Part shown: positions 48,341-57,557 of the stretch, piece after piece
Layout of the letters: each line of letters starts with the position of its first letter
Position numbering within the stretch: position 1 is the stretch's first letter
Assembly: GCA_958439205.1 (NCBI GenBank)
Contig: OY288189.1
Coordinates: forward strand, 1,751,001 to 1,815,000
Reading direction: 5' to 3'
DNA: 64,000 bases
From: an uncultured Allorhizobium sp.
GTDB lineage: Bacteria; Pseudomonadota; Alphaproteobacteria; Rhizobiales; Rhizobiaceae
Made by a program: the position numbers and the translations under genes
Notes under the pieces: generated by a model
Databases searched by the model: none
What the model saw: only the letters and a program-made list of their open reading frames with translations
Told to the model about the DNA's origin: nothing

Positions 48341-48961
48341 CTATTCGACCAGTTCGGCGGGGATCAGGCCGCGCAGGGAATTGCCGACGAAGAGTTTGCG
48401 GTGGCGCAGGTCGTCAAGTTTCAGCACCTCGCCGCGCGCCTTTCGCTCGCGGATCAGTTCGGCGCGCAAGACGCCGGGCAAAAGCCCGCTGGTGAGCGGT
48501 GGTGTGAGCAGCATGCCGTCGGCAGCTTCGGCGAAGATGTTGGTGATCGTGCCCTCGCAGACCTCGCCGCGCTCGTTGAGCAGGATCACCTCGTCGGCCT
48601 CGTCTTTCGAGAATTCGGCACGCGCTGCCTCATAGGGTTCGCGACGGGTGGTCTTATGGCGGAAGAGGCTGTCTTCGGATTGCAGCCGCGTCTTGGCGAT
48701 CTTCAATCGCCAGACGCTTTCCTCCGGCACCGGCTCGAATGGCGTGGCGCTCACTTCCATTTTGCCGCGATAGGTCATGACCAGGCGGACGCGCAAAGGT
48801 TTGCTGCCGGAGACTTCCTTCTCCAGCTTGCCTTTCGCGTCCTGCGGCTGGCGGAAGCCGAGCGCATCGGCCGAGCGGGAGAGGCGACGCAAATGCTGGT
48901 CGAGCCGCAGGAAACCTGCGTCCGGCTGCCACCGCAATGTCTCGATTAGCGAGAAATCCAT
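48341..48961 (-). CDS. pabC: Aminotransferase class IV (probable aminodeoxychorismate lyase)
   Basis: A 206-residue PLP enzyme that would release p-aminobenzoate from aminodeoxychorismate for folate synthesis. It begins MDFSLIETLRWQPDAGFLRL; the PLP lysine lies in FRHKTTRREPYEAA; later segments are DEVILLNERGEVCEGTITNI and TPPLTSGLLPGVLR. The ATG at 48961 overlaps the end of pabB by 16 bases. It is shorter than E. coli PabC but matches the compact rhizobial form found next to pabB. Confidence 0.88.
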   Translation of the reverse strand: MDFSLIETLRWQPDAGFLRLDQHLRRLSRSADALGFRQPQDAKGKLEKEVSGSKPLRVRLVMTYRGKMEVSATPFEPVPEESVWRLKIAKTRLQSEDSLFRHKTTRREPYEAARAEFSKDEADEVILLNERGEVCEGTITNIFAEAADGMLLTPPLTSGLLPGVLRAELIRERKARGEVLKLDDLRHRKLFVGNSLRGLIPAELVE

Positions 48962-50106
48962 TCGTCTCCCACGGCAAAGCGCGCCTTCAACAGGCATTCC
49001 TCGTATTCGGCTTCCGCCTTCGAATCGAAGACAATGCCGCCGCCGACATTGAAGACGGCGCGGCCCCCGTTGAAAAGGGAGATCGTACGGATCGCAACCG
49101 AAAATCGCATCGGGCCGGCCGGATCGCACCAGCCGATCGCGCCGCAATAGATATCGCGCGGGCCTGCCTCAAGTTCATGCAGGATGCGCATCGCCCACAT
49201 TTTCGGTGCGCCGGTCACGGATCCGCAGGGGAAGAGGGCGGCCATGATCTCGGCCAGGCCGATGCCGGGCGAGAGTTTTGCCCTGACATAGCTCACCATT
49301 TGGTGGACGGTCGGATAGGTCTCGATGGCGAAGAGCTTGGGGACGGACAATGTGCCGACCTCGGAGATGACGGAGACGTCGTTGCGCAGGAGGTCGACGA
49401 TCATGCGGTTTTCGGCTTGCGTCTTCTCGTCGCCGAGCATGGCCGCGATGATCGCCTCGTCTTCCTCCGGGGTAGCACCCCGGGCAGCCGTGCCTTTCAT
49501 CGGGCGGGTTTCGAGCCAGCCGTCGTCGTCCACGGAGAAGAAGAGTTCGGGCGAGCGGGACAGGATGACCGGATCGCCGAAATCGATCAGTGCTCCGTAA
49601 TGCACCGGCTGGCGCCCAACGAGCGACCAGAAGGCGGCACGGGGATCGCCGGACCAGCGGGCCTCGACCGGCATGGTCAGGTTGGCCTGGTAGCAGTCGC
49701 CCTTGCGCAAATGGTGATGCAGGCGATCGAAGCGGGTGCGGTAGGTGTCGAGATCCCAGCCCGCTCTGGGTTCGGTAAGCAAGGGGGCGTTCGGGATGTT
49801 CGAGGGCGCTTCAGCCAGCGGGTGTTCGGCCGGTGCGGGGGCGGCGAAGACCCCCATGGCGATGAGCGGGGTTTCCCGCCCGTCTTCCAGCAGCGGACGC
49901 AGCTTCGGCTCAAAGACGAAGCCCGCTTCATAGGACAGATAACCCGCCAGCCATTTGCCGGCTTTCCGGTGCGCTTCCAACCTGGCGAGCGCAGGCTCGA
50001 CCTCGTCTGCCGTCCGGGCGACGACGATCGTCTCCGGCTCGGCAAAAACGAGGCTCGTCCCCGCGCGGTCGTCGCGGAAGAGCGCATAGGGCGTGTGGTC
50101 ACGCAT
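48946..50106 (-). CDS. pabB: Aminodeoxychorismate synthase component I
   Basis: A 386-residue chorismate-binding enzyme converting chorismate and ammonia to aminodeoxychorismate. Family signatures: GDCYQANLTMPVEARWSGDP, LSRSPELFFSV, TRPMKGTAARG (the PIKGT site, whose Lys marks PabB rather than TrpE) and LFPCGSVTGAPKMWAMRIL. The pabC gene overlaps its 3' end. The amidotransferase subunit PabA is not in the window. Confidence 0.93.
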   Translation of the reverse strand: MRDHTPYALFRDDRAGTSLVFAEPETIVVARTADEVEPALARLEAHRKAGKWLAGYLSYEAGFVFEPKLRPLLEDGRETPLIAMGVFAAPAPAEHPLAEAPSNIPNAPLLTEPRAGWDLDTYRTRFDRLHHHLRKGDCYQANLTMPVEARWSGDPRAAFWSLVGRQPVHYGALIDFGDPVILSRSPELFFSVDDDGWLETRPMKGTAARGATPEEDEAIIAAMLGDEKTQAENRMIVDLLRNDVSVISEVGTLSVPKLFAIETYPTVHQMVSYVRAKLSPGIGLAEIMAALFPCGSVTGAPKMWAMRILHELEAGPRDIYCGAIGWCDPAGPMRFSVAIRTISLFNGGRAVFNVGGGIVFDSKAEAEYEECLLKARFAVGDEWISR

Positions 50107-50126
50107 GGGATATCGGCGGCTCCGGT

Positions 50127-51977
50127 TCAGGCTGCCTTATCTAGTGCTTCCAGCTCGTCGATCAGCCCCTCGATCATCGACAGACCCTTGGCCCAGAACG
50201 ACGGATCTGTCGCATCCAGCCCGAACGGAGCGAGAAGCTCGGAATGGTGCTTGGTGCCGCCAGCCTTCAACAGCTCGAAATACTTGTCCTGGAAGCCCTG
50301 ATCGGCGTTCTGGTAGACGGCATAGAGCGAGTTCACCAGGCAGTCGCCGAAGGCATAAGCATAGACATAGAAGGGCGAGTGGATGAAGTGGGGGATATAG
50401 GCCCACCACGTCTCATAGCCTTCCGAGATCTTGATCGCCGGCCCGAGGCTTTCCTGCTGCACGGAGAGCCACAATTCGCCGATCTTTTCGGCCGTCAGTT
50501 CGCCTTCCTTGCGGGCCGTGTGGATCTTGCGCTCGAACTGGTAGAAGGCGATCTGGCGCACGACCGTGTTGATCATGTCCTCGACCTTCTGGGCAAGCAT
50601 GGCCTTGCGTTCGCGCTTGTCGGTCGTCTTGTCGAGGAGAGCTCGGAAGGTCAGCATTTCGCCGAATACGGATGCGGTTTCGGCGAGGGTCAAAGGTGTC
50701 TGGCACATCATCGCGCCCTGGCCGCCGGCCAGCACCTGGTGCACGCCATGGCCGAGTTCATGGGCCAGCGTCATGACATCGCGCGGCTTGCCGAGATAGT
50801 TGACGAGAACATAGGGGTGGGCGGACGGCACCGTCGGATGAGCGAAGGCGCCCGGCGCCTTGCCCGGGCGAGCGGGCGCGTCGATCCAGCCGCCGTCGAA
50901 GAAGCGGCCGGCGATCTCTGCCATTTCAGGCGCAAAGCCGCCATAGGCCGAGAGTACCATGTCCTTGGCCTCGTCCCAGGAGATCAGGCGGTCAGGCGTC
51001 TCGGCCAGCGGGGCGTTGCGGTCCCAGAAGTTCATCTGGTCCATGCCGAGCCACTTCGCCTTCATCTTGTAATAGCGATGCGACAGGCGCGGATAGGCCT
51101 CGCGTACGGCCTCGGCCAGGGCATCGACGACTTCGCGTTCGACGCGGTTGGCGAGGTGGCGGCTATCGGCGATGTCGTCGAAGCCGCGCCAGCGGTCGGA
51201 GATGTCCTTGTCCTTGGCGAGTGTGTTGGTCACCAGGGTGAAGATGCGGATATTGTCCTTGAAGGTCTTCGACAGGGCTTCGGCTGCCTCGCGGCGCTTT
51301 TCCGGATTGGCGTCCTGCAGAAGCGTCAGTGTCGGCTCAAGCGGCATTTCCTCGTCGCCGACCTTGAAGCGCAGCGAAGCCAGCGTCTCGTCGAAGAGGC
51401 GGTTGAAGGCGGCGGCACCCGTCTGGGACTTCTCAAGGAATAGCTGCTCGATGCGGTTGTCGAGCTGGAAGGGCTTGTCCTTGCGCAGATCGACGATCCA
51501 GGGGCGGAAATGGCCGAGTGCGGGGTCGCGATCCATGGCGGCGTCGACGGCATCGTCGGCCAGACGGTTCATTTCGAGCGGGAAGAAGAGGAGCCGGGCC
51601 GACATGTCGGTGAGCTTGGCCTGGATGTCGCCGAAGAACTTGCCGTTCGCCGGATTGGTCATGTCGGAATAATAGGTGAGGCCGGCATAGGAAGCGATGC
51701 GGCCAAGCAGGTCTTCGAGCGCATCCATCTCACGCAGGGCCTGGGCCAGCGAGTTTTCACCGACAGTCTCGAGCGCAATCGAAAGCTTGCCCTTCCATTT
51801 GGTCTCGAAGGCAAGCGCATCGGATCCCGCCTTCTCGACGGCACCGAGGAATTCGCTCGAGGTCTGACCCGGATAAAGATCGTCCAGCTTCCAGACGGGC
51901 AGGTCGCCGAGGTTCTGATTTCCGCTGGCGGAAGCCGGGTGGGCGGGGCTCAGGATGGGGCGGCGGTCGATCGTCAT
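50127..51977 (-). CDS. pepF: Oligoendopeptidase F, M3 family
   Basis: A 616-residue cytoplasmic zinc peptidase. The HExxH site is in TLAHELGHGVHQVLAGGQGA, with a downstream glutamate in TLAETASVFGEML. The N-terminal helical region starts VWKLDDLYPGQTSSEF. ATG 51977 follows AAAGGACATC. It is first in a tight minus-strand operon with pabB 20 bases downstream. It degrades oligopeptides; a link to folate genes is positional only. Confidence 0.92.
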   Translation of the reverse strand: MTIDRRPILSPAHPASASGNQNLGDLPVWKLDDLYPGQTSSEFLGAVEKAGSDALAFETKWKGKLSIALETVGENSLAQALREMDALEDLLGRIASYAGLTYYSDMTNPANGKFFGDIQAKLTDMSARLLFFPLEMNRLADDAVDAAMDRDPALGHFRPWIVDLRKDKPFQLDNRIEQLFLEKSQTGAAAFNRLFDETLASLRFKVGDEEMPLEPTLTLLQDANPEKRREAAEALSKTFKDNIRIFTLVTNTLAKDKDISDRWRGFDDIADSRHLANRVEREVVDALAEAVREAYPRLSHRYYKMKAKWLGMDQMNFWDRNAPLAETPDRLISWDEAKDMVLSAYGGFAPEMAEIAGRFFDGGWIDAPARPGKAPGAFAHPTVPSAHPYVLVNYLGKPRDVMTLAHELGHGVHQVLAGGQGAMMCQTPLTLAETASVFGEMLTFRALLDKTTDKRERKAMLAQKVEDMINTVVRQIAFYQFERKIHTARKEGELTAEKIGELWLSVQQESLGPAIKISEGYETWWAYIPHFIHSPFYVYAYAFGDCLVNSLYAVYQNADQGFQDKYFELLKAGGTKHHSELLAPFGLDATDPSFWAKGLSMIEGLIDELEALDKAA

Positions 51978-52198
51978 GGCGATGTCCTTTCTTCTCTTCG
52001 TTCCGGAGATGTAGTCAGTCGCCTGCGGATCGGCAAGCAGCCGGGTGTGCCGCCATGGTGCGACATCCGTGTTCGCACGCACCGAGACACCTGTGGATTG
52101 TGCCAGAAACGGTTAAGGACCGTTAAAATGCGAGGCTTTCTCCCAAGAACATCTTCAGGCCTTTCTGGCAGTCTCCCCGCGATAACCCAGGAGCGCGA

Positions 52199-53746
52199 AT
52201 GCGCCGAAACAGCCCCGGGGAGCGCAAGTTGACCGCACAGATTCTACTCATCGATGAAGATGCTACCGAGCGCCGCAGCATGAAGGCTGCGATCGAGGCG
52301 CACGGCCACGCCGTCCATGTTGCCGATACGGCGCATGCCGGCATTGATCTTTTCCGCCGCCATCGCGACGCCATAGGTGTCGTTGTGATCGACGCGGCAT
52401 CCGCCGAGGGCCTGAACCCCAACATCATCCCCATGCTGGCCGAGATCAACGCGGCTGTGCCTGTGATTGTCGGGACTGCTGAAGGTGCAACGGAGACGGC
52501 GCTTAATGCGGTCCGCGCCGGCGCTTTCGACTTTCTGGTCAAGCCGATCGCCCAGGAGCGGCTGATCGGCGCCATCGAATCCGCGCTCAAGATCCATCGC
52601 ACCAGCCTGCAGGGCAGGGCGCCACGCCGGGCCCGCAGTGGGTCTGTCAGTTTCGCCGATGTGATTGCTGCAAGTGCCGCCATGTCCCGCGTCGTCGAAC
52701 TCGGCCGCCGAGCGGCGCAATCGACCATCCCCGTCATGCTCGAAGGCGAGGCGGGTGTTGGCAAGGAACTGGTCGCGCGTGCCATTCATGCCGCAAGCGA
52801 TCGCTCGTCGCGTCCGTTCGTCGGCTTCAACTGCAATTCCATTTCTCCGGCCCAGATCGAAGAGGTGCTGTTCGGCAGCGAAAGCCAGATCGGCAAGCTT
52901 TCCGAGGCCGAAGGCGGCACGCTTTTCATTGAGGAAATCAGTGAGTTGCCGCCCGGCGGCCAGATGCGGCTGCTGGAGCTCGTGCAGACGGGCGAAGTCC
53001 ATGGTGGTGGTCAACAGCGTTCGGTGAAGGCCAATGTCCGACTGATCCTTGCGACCAACAAGGACCTGATCGAAGAGGTCAAGGCCGCGCGTTTCCGCGA
53101 GGACCTCTATTACCGTCTCAACGTCTTCCCGATCACCATCGCCTCACTGCGCCGACGTAAGGAAGACATCCCGCATCTGATCCGGGCCTTTGTCGAGCGT
53201 TTCTCGCTGGAGCAACGTCTGCCGAGGACGCTTCAGGTGGAATCACCGGCGCTTGCGCTGCTCACCTCCTTCGACTGGCCAGGCAACACACGGCAACTCG
53301 AAAACGCGATCTTCCGCGCCGTCGTGCTGGCTGATGGTGCGAGCCTTCGCGAGGCGGATTTCCCGCAGATCTCGGCCCAGATGAAAGACCATCGCAGCGG
53401 CATGACCGGTCCGGATGCGCAGCCATCCGTTCAGGAGCAGAGCCCGATTGCCAAGGTGCAGGCTGCTTTGGCAGAGCGGGCGGCGGGTCTTGTCGGCAAT
53501 TATTCGGCTCCATCCACAGGTTTCAGCAGCGGCGCATCCGGCAATGTCATCGTCAGCACGGACGAGGCCGGCAATGTGCGCAAGCTCGCTGAAATCGAGG
53601 AGGAACTGATCCGTTTCGCGCTGAAATTCTACCGGGGCCAGATGAGCCAGGTGGCGCGAAAGCTGGGCATCGGGCGCTCGACGCTCTACCGCAAGCTCAA
53701 GGATTACGGAATCGATCCCGACGATCCGCAGAAGGATGCTGCTTGA
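52199..53746 (+). CDS. NtrC/DctD-like response regulator lacking the GAFTGA loop
   Basis: A 515-residue regulator. The receiver (about 14-130) has acidic residues in LLIDEDATER, Asp65 in VVVIDAAS and Lys in LVKPIAQERL. The AAA+ domain (about 152-395) has Walker A GEAGVGKE (183-190), an altered Walker B LFIEEISELP where LFLDEIGEMP is usual, and the arginine-finger region RFREDLYYRLNVFPI. The Fis-type helix-turn-helix (about 478-505) is SQVARKLGIGRSTLYRKLKD. Between LFG and GGTLF there are 12 residues instead of about 21, so the GAFTGA sigma-54 contact loop is absent. It probably acts with another sigma factor. A TTG 33 bases downstream is an alternative start. Confidence 0.85.
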   Translation: MRRNSPGERKLTAQILLIDEDATERRSMKAAIEAHGHAVHVADTAHAGIDLFRRHRDAIGVVVIDAASAEGLNPNIIPMLAEINAAVPVIVGTAEGATETALNAVRAGAFDFLVKPIAQERLIGAIESALKIHRTSLQGRAPRRARSGSVSFADVIAASAAMSRVVELGRRAAQSTIPVMLEGEAGVGKELVARAIHAASDRSSRPFVGFNCNSISPAQIEEVLFGSESQIGKLSEAEGGTLFIEEISELPPGGQMRLLELVQTGEVHGGGQQRSVKANVRLILATNKDLIEEVKAARFREDLYYRLNVFPITIASLRRRKEDIPHLIRAFVERFSLEQRLPRTLQVESPALALLTSFDWPGNTRQLENAIFRAVVLADGASLREADFPQISAQMKDHRSGMTGPDAQPSVQEQSPIAKVQAALAERAAGLVGNYSAPSTGFSSGASGNVIVSTDEAGNVRKLAEIEEELIRFALKFYRGQMSQVARKLGIGRSTLYRKLKDYGIDPDDPQKDAA

Positions 53747-53934
53747 TTTGCCTCAACCGTTCGATGTTAACTCTGGGGTAAGCTTAATCGCCTACCAAAG
53801 GGCTAAGCATTTGTTAGGCAAGCGTTCACTATAAATGGACCGCTTGTGCGGATGTGGCAAATTTGCCATGGTATGACCGCATTTGACGTTCATTTCGGTT
53901 GGCGTGGGACGTAGTCTTTCGGACGGGGATTGCA

Positions 53935-55794
53935 TTGCAGGCATCGCAGGACATCAGCGCGCTCCATACGCAAAGCGGGCGCAAAACCCGGCTTGCGTCC
54001 GCGCAGTTGGCAGCGAGGCTGCTTTTTTCGCTGTCTGCCGTCCTTCTGATGGCTTTCGGTGGACTTCTGGGTAGCGTCGGTTCGGCACATGCCGAAAGCC
54101 GCACACTCAATATCGAATTCGTCCACACCGGCGAACGCGCGTCGATCACCTTCAAGCGCAATGGCCGCTATGACCCCAAGGGTCTGAAACAGCTCAACTA
54201 TATTCTCCGTGACTGGCGTCGCAACGAGCCGACGAAGATGGACCCGCGCCTCTTCGACCTCGTCTGGGAAGTCTATCGTCAGTCGCGCGCCAAGGGCTAC
54301 ATCAAGGTCGTCTCCGCCTATCGCTCTCCGGCCACCAATTCGATGCTGCGTTCGCGCTCGAAGGGTGTTGCCAAGGAAAGCCAGCACATGCGCGGCACGG
54401 CGATGGACTTCTACATCCCCGGTGTCCCGCTCAAGACCCTGCGCGAACTCGGCGTGAAGATGCAGGCCGGTGGCGTCGGTTACTACCCCAATTCCGGTTC
54501 GCCCTTCGTGCACATGGACGTTGCAGGCGTGCGCGCCTGGCCGCGCATGAACCGCCAGGATCTCGTCCGCCTCTTCCCGGACGGCAAGACCGTGCATATT
54601 CCCGCTGACGGCAAGCCGCTGCCGGGCTATCAGCAGGCGCTCGCCGAGTACAAGCGCCGCGTTGCCTCCGGCAATACCGTCATGATCGCTGAGGAAAAGT
54701 CGTCTTCGCGTCCTCGCAATTTCCTCGCCATGCTGTTCGGCGGTGGTGACGAGGATGAAGTCGAGGATGTTCCGGAACCCGCAGCGCGTCCTTCCGTGGC
54801 ACAGCCGCAGCAGGCTCCCGCCGCACCGCGCGAGCAGCCCGTCGTAACCGCTTCCGAGCCTGTGATGGTCGCCAATGCGCTTCCGGGTGTGGATGCTGCC
54901 GATGCGCCGGTTCCGCAGGCACGGCCTTCACTGCGCCCGGCTGACAACAGCCTCGCCGTGGCTCTCTACCAGCCGCCGCGCAACGCGGCTGAGGATGCCC
55001 TCCAGCAGGTCGCAAGCGGTGTTCCGGTTCCGGCCTCTGCGCCCGCAGATGAGTTCGCCGATCTTGCCTCTTTGACCACCGTGCCAGTGCCGACCCTTCT
55101 CAATCCGCGGCCGCAGGCTGGCGGCGCAGAGCAGGGCGTCATGACCGCCTCGATCGACCCGAGTTCCGAAGCCATGCTTTTGGCCGAGGGTATGGCTGTT
55201 CCGGTTCCCGCGGCGCGTCCGCAGGTGGCCGAGGCGCTCCTTGCTTCCTCGCAGGCTGAAGCCGAAGCCGAGGTGGACGAGGTCGAGCAGGCGATCCTGT
55301 CGCCGGAAGCGGCCGCCGCACTTGAAGACAGCACCATTCCGGAGATGGCAGCCCCGATCCCGTCGAGCGCGCCTGTCCAGGCTGAGCTGACTGCGGCTCC
55401 CGAGCAGGCTCCGGCTCCCGCCCAGAAGCCCGTCGAGGTCGCGTCGATCCCGCAGGAAACGACGGCCGTGGAAACCACGACGCAGTTCGGCGACATGTTC
55501 GACGCTCCGTCCGACGCCGTGCCGAATGCCGATGCCTCGCTGCCCAAGAAGGGCGGTCGCCCGGGCCAGGAAGATGCAGAACGTGCGCACATGGCCATGT
55601 ATGGTGGCACCAAGCTCACCAAGGGCATGATCGAGCAGTGGGCTCTGAACCAGGGCAAGTTCGACGCCGTCTCCAAGCCGGTCAAGGCGCCCCGCGTCGT
55701 GTCGCGTTCGCTGGTAGCTCCTGCCACGGCGGTTCCCGATGGCTTCCGCCTCGATGCGACAACCATCGACCCGAGCCGCTTCGGCGCTCCATGA
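53935..55794 (+). CDS. DUF882 / peptidase M15-like exported protein with proline-rich tail
   Basis: A protein of about 619 residues. After a long signal region (membrane segment RLLFSLSAVLLMAFGGLLGS, cleavage near AHA) comes a YcbK-like M15 domain with the zinc-site residues in ESQHMRGTAMDFYIPG and PFVHMDVAGVRAW. The second half is low-complexity, rich in Pro, Ala and Glu, with repeated VPVP elements, ending in a Lys-rich segment with MAMYGGTKLTKGMIEQWAL. It probably acts on peptidoglycan. The start is uncertain: TTG 53935 has CGGGGA upstream, while TTG 53899 has none. Confidence 0.82.
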   Translation: MQASQDISALHTQSGRKTRLASAQLAARLLFSLSAVLLMAFGGLLGSVGSAHAESRTLNIEFVHTGERASITFKRNGRYDPKGLKQLNYILRDWRRNEPTKMDPRLFDLVWEVYRQSRAKGYIKVVSAYRSPATNSMLRSRSKGVAKESQHMRGTAMDFYIPGVPLKTLRELGVKMQAGGVGYYPNSGSPFVHMDVAGVRAWPRMNRQDLVRLFPDGKTVHIPADGKPLPGYQQALAEYKRRVASGNTVMIAEEKSSSRPRNFLAMLFGGGDEDEVEDVPEPAARPSVAQPQQAPAAPREQPVVTASEPVMVANALPGVDAADAPVPQARPSLRPADNSLAVALYQPPRNAAEDALQQVASGVPVPASAPADEFADLASLTTVPVPTLLNPRPQAGGAEQGVMTASIDPSSEAMLLAEGMAVPVPAARPQVAEALLASSQAEAEAEVDEVEQAILSPEAAAALEDSTIPEMAAPIPSSAPVQAELTAAPEQAPAPAQKPVEVASIPQETTAVETTTQFGDMFDAPSDAVPNADASLPKKGGRPGQEDAERAHMAMYGGTKLTKGMIEQWALNQGKFDAVSKPVKAPRVVSRSLVAPATAVPDGFRLDATTIDPSRFGAP

Positions 55795-55821
55795 TCGTCA
55801 AATCAGCCAGCTGATAGGCAA

Positions 55822-55852
55822 TAAAAAACCCGCCGGTTTGGCGGGTTTTTTT
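55822..55852. terminator. Bidirectional terminator between DUF882 and gapR genes
   Basis: AAACCCGCC (55826-55834) and GGCGGGTTT (55840-55848) form a perfect 9-bp stem, with T-runs on the plus strand and A-runs on its left side. It can therefore terminate both converging genes. Confidence 0.85.
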
Positions 55853-55872
55853 GTTGGCTTTCCAGAGGTCGC

Positions 55873-56139
55873 TCAGCCTTCCGGCGGGCTCTCGATCATG
55901 CCGAGCGCGTGCAGGTAGGTGTCGAGGATCAGATCCTCTTCCATGCGCTCCTGGTCATCCTTCTTGCGCAGCGCAATGACCTTCTTCAGGATCTTGGTGT
56001 CGAAGCCCATCGACTTGGCTTCGCCGTAGACGTCCTTGATGTCGTCGGCGATGGTCTTCTTTTCTTCTTCCAGGCGCTCGATGCGTTCGACAAAGGCACG
56101 GAGCTGGTCGCGGGCGACGCCGTGAGCGGCATCAGACAT
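55873..56139 (-). CDS. gapR: GapR-family nucleoid protein (DUF2312)
   Basis: An 88-residue, mostly helical protein of the DUF2312/UPF0335 family. It matches Caulobacter GapR in length and pattern ([57 protein letters not shown]). GapR forms tetramers that clamp overtwisted AT-rich DNA ahead of replication and transcription and stimulates topoisomerases. ATG 56139 follows GAAGGAG; the TTG two codons upstream is less likely. Confidence 0.9.
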   Translation of the reverse strand: MSDAAHGVARDQLRAFVERIERLEEEKKTIADDIKDVYGEAKSMGFDTKILKKVIALRKKDDQERMEEDLILDTYLHALGMIESPPEG

Positions 56140-56245
56140 GGGCAATCTCCTTCATTGCAGGGATGGCATTCTTGAGGTGGGTTTTCGTGGCGATCACGTG
56201 CCGCGAAGCGGCGTCCGCGTCAAGCCCCAAAGCTCGGGGACGTGA

Positions 56246-56551
56246 TCATTCCTTCGGGCGGTTCTTCTCGAAAGCCTGCTGCTGATCGGTGCTTGCCTCG
56301 CGCTGGTGCAGCGCCTTCCATTCTTCATAGGGCATGCCGTAGACGATCTCGCGGCTCTCGTCCTTTGTGAGGTCGAGGCCGGTTTCCTTCGCGGCGTCCA
56401 GATACCAGTTCGACAGGCAGTTTCGGCAAAAGCCGGCGAGGTTCATCAGGTCGATGTTCTGGACCTCGGGGCGATTGCGCAGATGGGAAACGAGCCGACG
56501 GAAGGCGGCGGCTTCGAGTTCGGTTTGTTGGTCCTTGGTGGGGAGCGTCAT
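56246..56551 (-). CDS. DUF1244 family protein
   Basis: A 101-residue protein of a family common in alpha-proteobacteria, with the conserved core RRLVSHLRNRPEVQNIDLMN, AGFCRNCLSNWYLDAA and IVYGMPYEEWKALHQ. Two cysteines in FCRNC suggest metal or redox binding, but no function is known. GAAGGAGGACTGC precedes the ATG. It begins 11 bases after the formylglutamate hydrolase stop, so the two are co-transcribed. Confidence 0.88.
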   Translation of the reverse strand: MTLPTKDQQTELEAAAFRRLVSHLRNRPEVQNIDLMNLAGFCRNCLSNWYLDAAKETGLDLTKDESREIVYGMPYEEWKALHQREASTDQQQAFEKNRPKE

Positions 56552-56562
56552 GCAGTCCTCCT

Positions 56563-57372
56563 TCAGGGCGCGATTGGCTGGATAGGGTAAGGGCCGGTGC
56601 GCGAGGCATGGATCTGATACTCGTGCAGCATCGGGTCGGCATTGAGGCGTTCGAAGATTGGCGCGAGGCGATCAGCCCAGGCGGCGACGCCTGACTCGTC
56701 GGCGATCAGATCCTGGCGGACCTCCAGCAGCGCATGCGGGATGCCTGTCACCATGCAGTGACGATACATGGTGTCGCCCTTCAAGGCGCCATCATAGGGC
56801 TCGTTGTCGCCCACGAGGATGTCGCCCGATGCTTCAAGGCCATCGATCAGTGGGCGCACGGCTCGCTCGTCGGTATCCCAGAGAACGGCTGCGTGCCATG
56901 GCCGCGGCACGCCTTTCCAGGCCGGCGTGTAGGAATGCAGCGACAGCACAAGCGGCGCCTTGCCCGAGGCTTCGGCGACGCTGGCGATGACCTCGGAGAC
57001 GGCCTGGTGATAAGGGCGGTGATAGGTCGCGATGCGGTGCTGCCATTCCTCCGGCGTGATCGGATGGTTTCCGGGAATGATGGCGCCATCCGATATGCGC
57101 ATGATGATGGTCGGGTCATCCTCGCCGCGATTCGGATCGATCAGCAGGCGGGAGAAGCGTGACATAACCGCCGGAACACCGAGGCGTGCCGCAAGCTGCC
57201 GGGTCAGTGGCTCGATACCGATGTCATAGGCGATGTGACGGCCAAAGGCGCTGTCCGGCAGGCCAAGGCGGCCATAGGGCTCGGGAACAATGTTTGTGGC
57301 GTGGTCGGCGAGAAGCACGACGCCGGCATCGAGGCGGCCTTCTAAAATCTCAAAAACGGGGGAAACATTCAT
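56563..57372 (-). CDS. N-formylglutamate amidohydrolase family protein (second copy)
   Basis: A 269-residue member of the same broad family as 13571-14446 but of a different subgroup. Motifs: VVLLADHATNIVPEPYG, SRLLIDPNRGEDDPTIIM, LSLHSYTPAWKGVPRPW and LLEVRQDLIADESGVAAWA. Histidine and aspartate residues of the metal site are present. It is followed by the DUF1244 gene in the same operon. The true substrate may be another N-formyl or N-acyl compound. Confidence 0.85.
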   Translation of the reverse strand: MNVSPVFEILEGRLDAGVVLLADHATNIVPEPYGRLGLPDSAFGRHIAYDIGIEPLTRQLAARLGVPAVMSRFSRLLIDPNRGEDDPTIIMRISDGAIIPGNHPITPEEWQHRIATYHRPYHQAVSEVIASVAEASGKAPLVLSLHSYTPAWKGVPRPWHAAVLWDTDERAVRPLIDGLEASGDILVGDNEPYDGALKGDTMYRHCMVTGIPHALLEVRQDLIADESGVAAWADRLAPIFERLNADPMLHEYQIHASRTGPYPIQPIAP

Positions 57373-57500
57373 CAGTTTGAAGCCATCGTCTGCTACAGCC
57401 GCTTGATCGCATGGGGAATGGGGGAGCGCAAGCTTTCATGGCTGTCACGTTTGTGCCAAGATCGGACATATAGGTTCCAGTACTGACCAAAGACAGAAAA

Positions 57501-57506
57501 TATAAT
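57501..57506 (+). promoter_or_regulatory. Candidate -10 element of the DUF1036-pykA transcript
   Basis: A consensus TATAAT stands 51 bases before the DUF1036 start; no good -35 is present at 16-18 bases upstream. Confidence 0.3.
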
Positions 57507-57557
57507 CGATTAGAGTTGCGTTGACATTCTCTGGTCAGCATCGCAAGAAGGCATCCC

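Noticed and set aside
52113..52126. Possible CtrA site TTAA-N6-TTAA before the GAFTGA-less regulator.
   Set aside because: The CtrA consensus needs seven bases between half-sites; here there are six, and the flanking bases do not fit.
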